A stretch of 64,000 nucleotides of DNA from Anastrepha obliqua (taxonomy: Eukaryota > Arthropoda > Insecta > Diptera > Tephritidae), in NCBI RefSeq assembly GCF_027943255.1, contig NC_072893.1, positions 41,624,001-41,688,000 on the forward strand. Reading direction: 5' to 3'. The position numbers were made by a program, and so were the translations under genes. Positions 1-10,776 of the stretch are shown piece after piece. Position 1 is the first letter of the stretch, and the number at the start of each line of letters is the position of its first letter. Under the pieces are notes generated by a model. It made no database searches, was not told the origin of the DNA, and saw only the letters and a program-made list of their open reading frames with translations.

Positions 1-414
1 ACTTATACTTATACTTATACTTATACTTATACTTATACTTATACTTATACTTATACTTATACTTATACTTATACTTATACTTATACTTATACTTATACTT
101 ATACTTATACTTATACTTATACTTATACTTATACTTATACTTATACTTATACTTATACTTATACTTATACTTATACTTATACTTATACTTATACTTATAC
201 TTATACTTATACTTATACTTATACTTATACTTATACTTATACTTATACTTATACTTATACTTATACTTATACTTATACTTATACTTATACTTATACTTAT
301 ACTTATACTTATACTTATACTTATACTTATACTTATACTTATACTTATACTTATACTTATACTTATACTTATACTTATACTTATACTTATACTTATACTT
401 ATACTTATACTTAT
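1..414. repeat. (ACTTAT)n hexanucleotide tandem array, 69 perfect copies
   Basis: The six-base unit ACTTAT repeats without a single visible error from the first base to 414, then stops at GCTCAA. The array runs into the window edge, so its true length is unknown. Perfect homogeneity over 414 bases points to recent expansion or a short-repeat satellite. It could also be partly an assembly artefact at a contig end. Confidence 0.98.
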
Positions 415-2762
415 GCTCAAAGCAAAACATATTTTATATGACTCTAAGACAGTATTTTAGATTTGTAATTTTTTACAAGGGTTTTATTCAAACTTCAAGA
501 AATACCAAACCATGTAACACGTGGGCTGAAAGGCCCCGGACCTAACACATAGATGGCACTGGTTTTATTGCATTCACCAACTGTTAAAATTTCATGATAT
601 TCTATTCATTACATACATAAATTATAAATATATACTTTGCATATTTTATTTTCATAAATAAAAAACTCATTATAATATAATTTTCTTCTACTTTAACGTT
701 GCATAAAAACGTTTGAGGTAGCCGCAGAGCAATATTACTCAAAACTCTTCAATAGAAAACATTCGCACTGGCTGCTTAAAAGCCATTGTTGCTGTTATTA
801 TTGCGTTTGCCACTGTGAGTGATCGTGATTTTCGTTCCTTCCTTTCGCTGCTAATTCAGCACTACAGTTGTTTTCGGAAACTGTATGAGTTTGCGCGCTG
901 TATTGGCAGCATCTTCTGCACGCAAACAATTTTCGAGAATTTTTGTATTTTTTGTTTTTTTTTTCGTTTCCGCCTACCGACAGCTCCAGGCATCACCACT
1001 CTATAAGTCAATCAACAATTGCTTGCCATAAATTTATCGGCTACCGAAAAAAGCTGTGCATATAGAAATGTGCTGGTAGTAATATTTAATATTTAACTAT
1101 GGGTGCATGTGCATGTATGTGTGTGCGCGTAGCTTCAATTTGTTTTGGCATAAATTGATGTGACACAAAATATGCTTATCTGTCAAATCGGCAATGGCAG
1201 GCGTAAATGAAATATTACGCTCACGTAGACATAATACACACACTAACGCGCGGTATGCTTACGTATACATAAATATACTTAACCAAACGCGCGCCTGCAC
1301 GTGCCTGCCTTCTAGTGTAATTTTCATTAACAATGGCAATTGATTTTCACACACACAGAGTACCAACTTGGCCTTCACTATCTTACAAATAAAACGGAGA
1401 GCTATTTCTGCTAGGTTTCCACTGCGCATTCCCATACATACCTACATGTATCATAAGACAAGTGAAATAAAGCTCTTAACTCTTCATTCAACATATCTGC
1501 TTTATCACTCTGTCGCTCTGTCTTAATCCATAAATTTCTACATCTTTGATACCTGCATTTATTGAATTCACATGTTTCGCATTTTATTCTTACCTACGTT
1601 TCCTCCATCTTATTTTCTGTCAGTATTACACAAATATATGTGCGTTTTTTTTTCAAATTTCCTTTCTCATATTTTATGTATGTACGAGTCTGAAGTGGCA
1701 CATGTGTATATGTATGTATATGAACATGTGGATTATATTTCAGCCAACGCTGCGTATGAGTAACCTTTCTCAGTTTCGTCTACTTAGCCTGGCATCTTAT
1801 ATTAGCTCTGTCATTTCAGTTATTTTTTCTTTTATTTCTTCTGGCATTTTTCAGACATCCTTCACTTGGGTTTACATGCGTCTATATAGCGTACCGGTGT
1901 GCGCACAAATTTCCTACTCTGTTTAAGCCACAAGCAATTTTACGAAAATTTCAGAAATGTTGTTGCGCTTCACAGCTTCAAATTACCACAGCAGCGCAGA
2001 ACTACGCATGCATACATATTTTTAGTTTTTGACATATGCAGGTATATAAAAGAGGTGGAATCTTCCACTTTATTTGCACCCAGAGCTGCATCCGAGTATA
2101 TATTTTTGTTGAAGACCTGCAGCAATAACGTGCAGATGCAATAAGAAGTTGGAAGATGGGGTGAAATTCGAGAAAATATATATTATAGTATTTAATAAAA
2201 GTTAGTGAAGAGAGGAAAACTATTATTAAGTAGCAGTGCAATTAAGATTAATATAATATTAAATATTATTGTTTAGTAATGACTAAAGGTTGCAGCCACT
2301 TAGGTATTTGAGCGATTCCATGTCAACTGATCCAAGTAGTTTGGAGTATTGAGTACAACCTGAAGTCTACCAAGTATTTAGTATAGAGTTTTTAAGTGAA
2401 ATATCTGCTGTTCCTTTAAAATTTTTGCCAAACATTTTATTTTCTCAGAACAAAAAACCACTTTTGAACAAAATGTTGGGGTATAGAATTCGGCAGTTTT
2501 TCCACTTAACTACGTTTGCTGCAGCTGCGAAGAAAGCAGAGCAAAGAATACAGAGAAAAACTGAAATTTGCGTAGTATTACGTCCCTGTCTCACTCTGTC
2601 TAAGATGCGATACCTCCACTCGTACTTGCAAAGATGCATTTCTGAATGACTGCGAACTTAGACCCACCAGCCTTCATATCAATCCGGACAACATAACCCA
2701 CACTCAGCGGATCAACTATGTATATGGAAAGATTTAGAAAAAAAGAAGTAAAAATAGAAGTA
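415..2762. other. AT-rich non-coding stretch, no gene recognised
   Basis: No transposon protein, RNA gene or strong repeat was recognised. The open frames here (815-1006, 1546-1926 and others) translate to Phe/Cys/Ile-rich, low-complexity peptides with no family resemblance and are judged chance. Short alternating TATG/CACA tracts occur around 1090-1130 and 1690-1730. Confidence 0.5.
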
Positions 2763-2764
2763 TA

Positions 2765-3902
2765 AGAGGTGTGTTCAAAAAGTATCGCAAATTTTCGATT
2801 TTCGCAGGTTACGTATACATATCCGAGTTTAGATTTTTTTGTGGCGATATTTTGGTACTCATGTCTCTCACTCATGCCGACGAGTTCGGCCATTTTGGAC
2901 GGGTTTCGGCTCGTTTTTGATGTTTACCTATTCAAAAAAGATGGATCAAAGAACCTGTATCAAATTTTGTGTGAAGAACGAAATTAAGTGCGCGGATGCA
3001 TTCCGAATGTTGACTGTGTCATACGGAGAAGCAACTTTGGACCAAAGCAACGTTTATCCGTGGTACAAAATGTTCTAAGAAGGACGAGAAGATGTGAACG
3101 ACGAAAAGCGTGCCGGACGCCCGAGCACTTCAACAACAGACGAAAAACTTGATGAAGTGAAGTTAAGAAGAAAATGGTATTGGCCACTCGTCGAATCACC
3201 GTTAGAGAAGTTGCTGAGGACCTAGACATATCGATTGGCTCGTGCCATTCGATTTTTTGATGGTTTCGGCATGAGACGGGTCGCCGCAAAATTCATGCCA
3301 AAACTGCTCAATTTCGATCAAAAGCAGCATCGCATGAACATTGCTAATGAGATGTTGGACTCTGTCCGCGACGTGGAAATCAAAGTTCATCATCTCAATG
3401 GAAACTGCCGTATGAACCAAAACCGAAAAAAGCACGGGAAGTTCGGTCCAATGTAAAAGTTTTGCTTACCGTTTTCTTCGATTGCAGAGGCGTTGTGCAT
3501 CATGTGTCGAGCTCTTGTCACTGGGTGAAATGGTCGAAAAGGAATATTAACTTCAAGCGATGCGCAATTTGCCCGAAGCAATTCGCCAGAAACGCCCGGA
3601 TTTGTGAAAGAACAAAAATTGGCTCTTGCATCACGATAACGCCCTTGCTCACACATCGTTGCTTGTGCGCGACTTTTTGGTCAAAAACAACACACTAGTA
3701 ATGCCGCAGCTACCGTATTCCCCAGATCTGGCCCTCTGTGACTTTTTCTTGTTCCCGAAACTGAAGAGGCCCATGAAAGAAGGACGCTACGCTTCGAATA
3801 TCTCATGGGGATTACTTTGAAGGCGACAAAATAGATATTAATGAATAAATAAATACTTTTTGAAAAAACACAAAATTCGCGATGCTTTTTGAATACACCT
3901 CG
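2765..3902 (+). mobile_element. mariner-family DNA transposon, complete ends, dead
   Basis: The 5' end (AGAGGTGTGTTCAAAAAG) and the inverted 3' end (CGAGGTGTATTCAAAAAG on the other strand) form terminal inverted repeats of about 30 bp with only a few mismatches. TA dinucleotides at 2763-2764 and 3903-3904 are the expected mariner target-site duplication. The total is 1,138 bp, near the usual 1.2-1.3 kb. The interior encodes a broken transposase. Element borders are seen directly; family assignment rests on TIRs, TA and transposase motifs. Confidence 0.9.
2941..3820 (+). pseudogene. mariner transposase, broken by stops and frameshifts
   Basis: The N-terminal helix-turn-helix part begins MDQRTCIKFCVKNEIKCADA. 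It runs to a stop at 3076-3078, where relatives have a lysine (WYKMF then EGREDV). It continues as EGREDVNDEKRAGRPSTSTT and then shifts frame near 3155. A stretch reading KKMVLATRRITVREVAEDL follows in another frame. The C-terminal catalytic part is at 3626-3800: HHDNALAHTS carries the second aspartate, and YSPDLALCDFFLFPKL carries the third at D34D-like spacing. No single frame spans it, so it cannot make a working enzyme. Confidence 0.85.
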
Positions 3903-3904
3903 TA

Positions 3905-4142
3905 TATATACAATATGAACACACCAATTCTAATCTAATCGATTATCTCAATTTTTCCTTAACTAATCAACCTGGACCAAATTCAATCACTTTAACCCCA
4001 TAGATTGAAGAAAAATCAAGCGTGAAAGGCAACCACATCGACTTTTGGAATGACAAAGTCTCAGAAAGCAGCTAGTCTTCAGTGGTATAGCTCAGTGCAT
4101 AAATTGCCATAAAAAATAGTGATATTTGTGCAGTAATCTAAA
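3905..4142. other. short unassigned spacer
   Basis: AT-rich sequence between the mariner and a Jockey tail. Nothing recognised. Confidence 0.4.
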
Positions 4143-4340
4143 AAAACCTACGCTAAGAATGAAATAAAAAGATTCAGTGAAAAATATGCTAACAGACTAT
4201 CGATCCACCCCAACAACCTTGCCAGAGATATTCTTCAGCCTCTATATCCCGTCTCAGAAGAGGTAGGCAACCAACCTCGTAAGCTACCAGAAAAGCAAAA
4301 TATAAACACATAAACCTAAAATAAAAAGAAAAAAAAATTA
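4143..4340 (+). mobile_element. Jockey-type non-LTR retrotransposon, 3' terminal fragment
   Basis: The reading EIKRFSEKYANRLSIHPNNL near 4160-4220 matches the extreme C-terminus of the two longer Jockey-type copies in this window (RLATHPNNRANNL at about 10.45 kb and RLRLHPNQEASNLL at about 27.5 kb). It is followed by an A-rich tail around 4310-4342. Only the last fifty or so codons and tail remain, so this is a strongly 5'-truncated copy. No clear target-site duplication was found. Confidence 0.6.
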
Positions 4341-4579
4341 CACAATGCTCACCACATGTCATTGGGTGCTTAAGTTATAGGAGTATGTTGACATCACCAT
4401 CTCGAGCTTCTCAAGATTCCTCTTTTTTTAGAAGACGATGCAACTAAAATTGAGTTTTGTGGTTTATACTTGGAGCGAACAAAAAAAATCGTTGCCAGCA
4501 GTGGATTAGTATCACTCGAAAGCTACAACAAGAATAAACATCCATCTCTATTCTGGCTTTTGGCGCGACAATTGATAAT

Positions 4580-4680
4580 CCCCTGTTAGGTTTGGCAGCC
4601 GCATCGCACATAGAGACAACGATGCCACTTAGACCACGAAATGGGTCCGTTGTGAAGTAGGTTAGGTTAGGTTTGGCAAT
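4580..4680 (-). mobile_element. LOA-type LINE 3' tail remnant
   Basis: On the minus strand this reads CACAACGGACCC, then GTGGTCTAAGTGG, and ends CTGCCAAACCTAAC. The same order (CACAACGGACC, then AGGTCTAA) occurs in the tail of the LOA-type relic at 14.64-14.75 kb, and a similar tail occurs at 19.56-19.64 kb. On the plus strand it also shows AGGTTAGGTTAGG, a short TTAGG-like run explained by the LINE tail rather than a telomere. Confidence 0.5.
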
Positions 4681-4881
4681 AATCCCCTGTCACTAATTAT
4701 TATTATTTTTTTGCCGGATAAATCTATTTCGTAAAATCGATGGGTAGTCAGAGCGATGGGCTTTCAATTAACTTTTTCACCATATGCAATATATGACATA
4801 AAATACAAGTTGTATGGAAAATGCGTGAGACCTCAACGCAAAAACTGTGAAAAATCAACAGTATTTAGTAGTCTCTTGATA

Positions 4882-5010
4882 TCTCACAGAAATAAGTATA
4901 TATGCAAAGTTTTTTATACCGATATCTTTATTGATAGTAACAGTACAGTTATTACAAATTTGTGTTGCGGGATTTTTGTTTTCACATGAAATAAGTTTAT
5001 GTGCAATCAG
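4882..5010 (+). repeat. left IR/DR end of the Tc1-like element
   Basis: Outer repeat at 4882-4908 and inner repeat at 4981-5010 share the AAATAAGT...ATGTGCA core in the same orientation. In this family such repeats are transposase binding sites (known); their function here is inferred. Confidence 0.8.
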
Positions 5011-5151
5011 AGATCAGTATTGATTTTGCAAGCATAGAGAGAAAGTTATCAAAAAATTGTGTATTATTTGAATTGGTATCACAAAGAAAAATGTAAGTAA
5101 AATAGATTTTGAACAAAGAATAATTGTATTATTGATGGGGTAGTCTGTAGA

Positions 5152-6090
5152 ATGCCACGTGGAAAACATTTATCCGATGAAGAGCGTGATCTGATTAAAG
5201 AGCTAACCGAAAGTGGCAAAAGTATTCATGAAATTACTGTTAGAGTAAATCGGCATATACCATTCGCAACTTTCTTAAAAATCCAGAAACATATCGTCAA
5301 CTCAAACGAGGCGGTAGGCCAACTAACATCGACAGCAGATGCAAGCGAGCAATTCGTCGTCTGGCCGCTCAAAAAGAAATGTCTTGCAAGGAAATCAAAC
5401 ACCATTTAAGTCTTAAGGTCACCGATAGACGAATACATCAAATTTTGGTCGAGGACATAAATATTGTTTGCGGGAGCCGTTACCAAGACTATTAGCACGC
5501 CAAATTAAGGCTCGTTTAGCATTTGTCGGAAAATACATATTTTGGACTAACGAATTCCGAAACGTTGTATTTTCGGACGAAAACAAGTTCAACTTAGATG
5601 GTCCAGATGGTTGCCAGAAATATTGGCGGGACCTGAGGCAAACACGCCATAAGCGGAACTACGGTGGCCGGTCTTTGATGATTTGGGCCGCTTTCGGACA
5701 TGGTGGAAAGTCTCCAATTTGTTTTATTCAAGAACCAACGCAGAATTCTATGTTGAAATATTAGAGGAAGTTCTCATTGAGTTGGCGGGAAACATATACG
5801 GAGACGACTGAATTTTCCAGCAAGACAACGTCCCAATCCATATGGCTTATTTAACTAAGGCGTTTTTATCGTCAACAAAAATTTCAGTTCTGGATTGGCC
5901 AGCACTAAGTCTCGATTTAAACTCAATTGAGGACCTCTGGGTAATATTTTCGGCCCGTATTTATAAACATTTTCGGCAGTTTGAGACAATCAAAGACCTG
6001 AAAGGTGTTTTAGTGGAAGAGTGAGATAAAATAAGAGATTCCACTCATCAAAACTTGGCAGACTCTATGCCTCAAAATGGAAAAATTATT
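5152..6090 (+). pseudogene. Tc1-like transposase, frameshifted
   Basis: It starts MPRGKHLSDEERDLIKELTE, a typical paired-like DNA-binding N-terminus. The frame is lost near 5270 and again near 5470. Further frames give SCKEIKHHLSLKVTDRRIHQ, then VVFSDENKFNLDGPDG with the first catalytic Asp at about 5575. The motif QQDNVPIHMA at about 5820 carries the second Asp, and DWPALSLDLNSIEDLW at about 5890-5940 carries the final Glu, giving D34E as in Tc1. All three catalytic positions survive in separate frames. It is not functional as it stands. Confidence 0.85.
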
Positions 6091-6144
6091 AATTATTAGA
6101 AAATCGAAAGTTATAGAAACGTTGAAGAAAAGTGTAAAGAAAGG

Positions 6145-6359
6145 CCAATGCACATATACTTATTTCATATGCAGTTACTTTAACTTCTTTTTTACTTTAA
6201 TAAGTTTAGTCAAGTTGAATTTTTGTTGTATAATTTTTTATTCCTATTTTTCCTAAATATAATATATATTATATTAAAATTATTGGTGGAACCTTTATTC
6301 TGCTTCTTTATAGTTTTTCATTTGAAAATACCCTTGCACATATACTTATTTCTGTGAGG
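6145..6359 (-). repeat. right IR/DR end of the Tc1-like element
   Basis: The inner repeat is at 6145-6174 and the outer one ends at 6359. Both are inverted relative to the left end, with a few substitutions (TATATGCA against TATGTGCA). Confidence 0.8.
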
Positions 6360-6361
6360 TA

Positions 6362-8360
6362 TTTGCATTTTGTTATCCTAGAACTGAATAGCTAATACAG
6401 TCGCATACCCAAATATATTCTAAAAATTTGAATAAAATGTAGAAAGTTGTGATGAAATTTTAAAAAATTTTGAAAATTATTTTACAAAGTTTGAAAGTCT
6501 GCACTGAGTGGTTATTGTTGTAATATGAACTATATTTTAATAAAAAAATATGTGTGTGCTTATAATTTTGCAATGCAGTGTTTGAGAAGAAATCTTAAGT
6601 TTACAAATTAATAGTGGTTAGGGCAAGTCTAATGAAATCAACAACAACAACAACAACAACAAGCTCATATAAAGAAATCTGCGAAATCTTTCCCATTCGA
6701 ATTAATCTAAAAGGCATGTATTTGTACGAAAAGTTCCTTTTATTGTCCAAATTAGTGTCAGCCATATCGAATTCTCCCATGGCGTATGAATAACCTTAAT
6801 CATTGAAAATTCCAGCCCCTTTCAATGGATATCAGTCTTACAAAACAATTGACAACGGCAATAAAATCGCACTCCTTGGTATTACTGTGACGTTCTAAGA
6901 TTCAAAATTCACAATACAAATTTCCTTTATCCATTGCACCTCCCTCGTTCACACCACCAAACGAAATATTCGCGCTAACTGTAAGTGCTGTTAAGGAAAT
7001 AGCAAAACAATTCGACGGAAATTTTCCATTTTCCGCTTATTTAAGATGACAATTGTCAACACTTGCAAAAAAAACAATAACAAGAAAGGAATGCAACAAC
7101 AGCAAATGGAAGAGAAACAAATGGGATATAATAAAAAAAAAAACTTACAAATATTTTTTGCCTAGTTTGAGGATATATTTTTCCTTCCACGCTGCTAAGC
7201 AAAAGAATTTGTGATATAGCGAAAACGGCTCTAAAACTTTTGCAACAACATAACAATAGCTGCAGCAATGATAACAAACCGTTGCGTATGCCCTACTTTT
7301 TGTAGCTACAATAAAAAATGGCGTGCGGAAAGTTGCGACTGAAGTGCGGAAGTGACAAATCTTATGATACATCACACACCCACAAACACAAAAACAAATG
7401 ACAAAATAACGCAGAAAACAAAAGCAGCCAGTTAGAATGAAACGCTGATAGTTATGTGCGCGAATGCCTTAACATTTCCTTATCCTGCTGATTTCAATTG
7501 ACACCCGCCAAACGAGCTGCATGAAGAGACAAAGGAGTTGTGTGCTAAGTACTGAAAAAGAAAAGGAAAAGGAAAATTAAAGGGTAGCAGGGATGTGAGA
7601 AGCGTTGTAGCTGTGGGGATAAGCAAATAGGAAGAAAGGAAGTGTTATAGATTGAAGCGATTGCATGGCTTACAATGGGTTTATCAGTTAGTACTCTTTG
7701 TAGAGCGAAAGGGAACAATAGCAAAACAGTGAAATGAAATAGGAAGAACTGATGACACCGAGAAGGTAAAATTTATATAATAGCCATTCAAATTTGTGAA
7801 TAAAAATATGTGGTTGTTAAGATCTACACGTTAAGGTGGAGGTAAATAAAAAGTGAGTGATGCAGCTTAATGCTTTTAATTAAAGTGACGGATGCAAAAA
7901 AGTATATGCAGAATACGCAGGGGATTAAAAGCGTACATATAAATATTTGTAAAAGCTGCAGCATTTATTTACCTCTTATACAAGTTAATAGTAAATAATT
8001 TGATTGACGGAATTGCTATTAACGAAACTCTGCTGAAAAAGAATTGGAGTTCATGAAAAAATGCGACACATTTGGCAATAATATACGAAGTACAACACTG
8101 CTAAAACGAACGGAAGCTTCTCAAAATGGAACAAAGTCACAGTTACCCTCTAAGTTTAATGAAATTGAAAGGGATAAGTGCTTTAGGAACTGCCACTGGA
8201 TGGCCAAGCGAATGGCATTGAGCTGAACTGATGTAAGCTTATGAGCTAAAACTTAACAATGAACAGAAATGGAGCTCTGATCCATCAGAGCAACTTCAAA
8301 TCAAACACATCATTGGCTACACGACAAACACTGAAAGAACTTGACTAGGGAGTTTGAGTA
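6362..8360. other. unassigned non-coding stretch
   Basis: No protein family, RNA gene or TE was recognised. It includes a (CAA)8 microsatellite and purine-rich sequence around 7550-7760. The 60-76 aa open frames here are low complexity and overlap on opposite strands without support. Confidence 0.45.
6639..6662. repeat. (CAA)8 microsatellite
   Basis: Uninterrupted CAA repeat, 24 bases. It could be the tail of a decayed retroposon, since (ACA)n tails occur on a short retroposon at 40.2 kb, but no body is recognisable upstream. Confidence 0.9.
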
Positions 8361-8700
8361 CACGCGCCATGTAGCGCTAATATGATACATTCGATGATTA
8401 CCATTCGAAATTCACAGAGAGAACGTTGGTTCGAATCTCGGTGAAACACCAAAACTAAGAAAAACATTTTTCTAATAGCGGTCGCCCCTCGGCAGGCAAT
8501 GGCAAACCTCCGAGTGTATTTCTGCCATGAAAAAGCTCCTCATAAAAATATCATTCGGAGTCGGCTTGAAACTGTAGGTCCCTCCATTTGTGAAACAACA
8601 TAAAGACGCACACCACAAATAGGAGGAGGAGCTCGGCCAAACACCCAAAAAGGGGTGGACGCGCCAATTATATATATATTGTATATATATATATATATAT
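8361..8700 (+). mobile_element. tRNA-derived SINE, copy A
   Basis: The head holds a pol III B-box-like GGTTCGAATCT at 8428-8438; the A box is decayed. The body contains GTCGCCCCTCGGCAGGCAAT, then GAAAAAGCTCCTCATAAAAA, then GGAGGAGGAGCTCGGCCAAA, all shared with the copies at 15.9, 21.8, 56.8, 59.8 and 61.4 kb. The 3' end is CACCCAAAAAGG...GCGCCAATTA followed by (TA)n. No target-site duplication is obvious here. Confidence 0.85.
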
Positions 8701-8702
8701 AA
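8669..8702. repeat. (TA)n tail of SINE copy A
   Basis: TATATATATA runs with one TTG interruption directly follow the SINE 3' end. Other copies also end in TATA-rich sequence, so this probably originates from the SINE tail. Confidence 0.85.
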
Positions 8703-9527
8703 TCTCTCATATAGACCAAAGTTGAGCATATTTGTCAGAAAAAAATTCTTAAAATTTTTTTACTACTGTCCTAAGTAAACTATTCCAGTAACTTCTTATT
8801 AGAGCTACGTAACTCTGTACCAGAATGCTTAAACAGTAAATTTTCTATGAAGAAAAGCAGGCCCAGCTGACAAAGAATTAGGTAGTGCGGATACAAAACC
8901 CGTCTATCCCCAATATGAGTTCTGAGTATATTGCACACCAACTGTTCCTATAATCTTGCATATCCCGATCAAACAACGCAAAGCTAGCTCCACCATATTG
9001 TGAGAGATGGAAGACACGCTTCTATTGTTTCAGATATGCCTACTATCCGAAGACCCAACAAGGACTCGTATCATTATCTTGATGCACCCAAAGTCCGCGA
9101 ATGCTTCTGTGCAGCAAAAAAAGTAGATGTACTATGCAAAGAGTGCTCAATATCTAAAAGCTGCCATCACAGCAGAGAGCCATAAGATACGCCAATCGAC
9201 TCTCACTACTGCTCTCAGAGAGTATTGCCCAACAAGCCGGTATGCACGAACAATAGCGTCACATTTCTAGTTATCTGCGTACTGCCGCCAAAGAGAAAAT
9301 CGGATTTCGGCGAGCCCGAAAAAACAATTGTTACGATGATGAGTGGCATGCCACCGCAGAAGGAAAGAACTTCGCCTATAGTACTATGCTGCGATTGGGC
9401 GCAAAGCAAGACGTGTGGCATCGATACCGGGAGTTGAAAAAGGAAGACCGACGCAGAGCCTAGAGACCGAAATGCGTGGAAACAAACAGCTTGAGATGAT
9501 GACGAAAACACGAGAAAATTCTATCGC

Positions 9528-9539
9528 AATATTCGGCGT
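9528..9539. repeat. target-site duplication, left copy (Jockey)
   Basis: AATATTCGGCGT here is repeated exactly at 10765-10776 after the poly(A) tail. The first A residues of the right copy merge with the tail. Confidence 0.85.
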
Positions 9540-10764
9540 AGAGCAAGTTAATTGTGTGTATGATTTCGCTAGACAAGCACTTGAGAGGCGGCAATTCTGT
9601 ACAGCGGCATTTTTAGATATAACGCAAGCCTTCGATAAAGTCTGGCATGAAGGCCTGCTATACAAGCTTAAGCAGGGCTTACCGCACAACTGTTATATGC
9701 TCATAAAATCATATTTGCAAAATAGACATTTTCTTGTTAAAATAAACAACGAAACCACTAACCTTCACGCAATCAGAGCAGGTGTACCACAAGGAAGTGT
9801 TCTAGGCCCTGTCTTGTACACTTTGTTCACGGCAGATCTTCCACTATCAAAGAACACATATGTATACCTACAGCCACGTATGCAGATGATACTGTCGTCA
9901 TGGCCAGGAGTATCCTTCCCTCAATTGCTTCTGATTACCTACAAGAAAATCTTAACACTGATAGCGGCTGGATGAAAAAAAGGGTGCCTAAAAGCTAACG
10001 AAAGCAAATCGGCGCAGATAACATTCACTCTTCGAAATGGCTCATGTCCTGCCGTATCTCTTAACAGCGTTCCAATACCACAAACAGATAATGCCAAATA
10101 TTTAGGTATTCTATTAGAACGGCGTCTTACTTGGCGATCGCATATATTTTTAAAGCGAAAGCAACTTGGACTGAAATTGCGATCACTACACTGTTTAATC
10201 GGCTACAATTCAGCACTTACACTAGACAATAAGGTGCTTATCTACACAGCTATTCTGAAACCGATATGGACGTATGGCGTTCAATTATGGGGATCAGCAG
10301 CAAAATCAAACCTAGAAATCATGCAAAGATTTCAGTCAAAGGTGCTCCGCATGTGTGCCAATGCGCCATGGTTTGTACGAAACGAGATATTGCACCGTGA
10401 CCTAAATGTTACGACAGTTTTCGAAGAAATAAACAACCTCAGCCAGGGATACAACAACCGACTTGCCACTCATCCGAATAATCGAGCAAATAACCTTTCC
10501 AAGATAAGCTACTCCTCAAGATTAAAAAAATGTCAGCCTAACGATTTAATGCAAAGATTCAAACCGTAATATACGTAAATGCAAAAGTTGTAAAATTGTA
10601 TAATATATGTATATGTTATATGTTGTTCATTATTAAGTAACGAATTCCACTGCGAATTCTTACTCTAAGCTATTCTTTTTTAAATTGTAGGTAAAAATAG
10701 TACTTATTGTTATTGTTATGACAGATTGTATGGAATAAATGGAGTTCGAAAAAAAAAAAAAAAA
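9540..10764 (+). mobile_element. Jockey-type non-LTR retrotransposon, 5'-truncated, poly(A) tailed
   Basis: It begins inside the reverse transcriptase and ends with an AATAAA signal near 10734 and a run of about 17 A. It is bounded by a 12-bp perfect duplication, so this is a clean retrotransposition event of 1,225 bp into the older LINE. The 3' UTR (10570-10748) is AT-rich. Its better preservation relative to the host LINE shows it is younger. Confidence 0.9.
9543..10569 (+). pseudogene. Jockey reverse transcriptase C-terminal part, two frameshifts
   Basis: It reads EQVNCVYDFARQALERRQF, then FLDITQAFDKVWHEGLLYKL with the first catalytic Asp, then RAGVPQGSVLGPVLYTLFTA. After a frameshift near 9850-9875 the TYADDT catalytic box follows at 9876-9893. 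A second shift lies in the A-run near 9975. Then come NAKYLGILLERRLTWRSHIF and the thumb and C-terminus, AILKPIWTYGVQLWGSAAKS, ending MQRFKP at 10569. The endonuclease and ORF1 are absent through 5' truncation. The order matches Jockey-clade ORF2. Confidence 0.88.
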
Positions 10765-10776
10765 AATATTCGGCGT
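10765..10776. repeat. target-site duplication, right copy (Jockey)
   Basis: Exact match to 9528-9539. After it the host LINE reading resumes. Confidence 0.85.

Larger units (their letters stand above)
4882..6359 (+). mobile_element. Tc1-like DNA transposon with IR/DR ends, dead
   Basis: Outer ends CTCACAGAAATAAGTATA at 4883-4900 and its inverted copy ending at 6358 form the terminal inverted repeats. TA at 4880-4881 and 6360-6361 is the target duplication. A second, inner pair carrying GAAATAAGT(T/A)TATGTGCA lies at 4981-5010 and 6145-6174. So each end carries two related repeats, the IR/DR layout known from Tc1-like elements such as Sleeping Beauty-type and some fly elements. Length is 1,478 bp. 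The internal transposase is frameshifted. Confidence 0.9.

Noticed and set aside
815..1926. Open frames of 63-126 codons on the plus strand
   Set aside because: Low-complexity Phe/Cys/Ile/Ser-rich peptides, overlapping frames, no motif or family; chance in AT-rich DNA.
4650..4672. AGGTTAGGTTAGG resembling the insect telomere repeat TTAGG
   Set aside because: Only about three units and explained as the inverted CCTAAC tail of a LOA-type LINE; flies lack canonical TTAGG telomeres.
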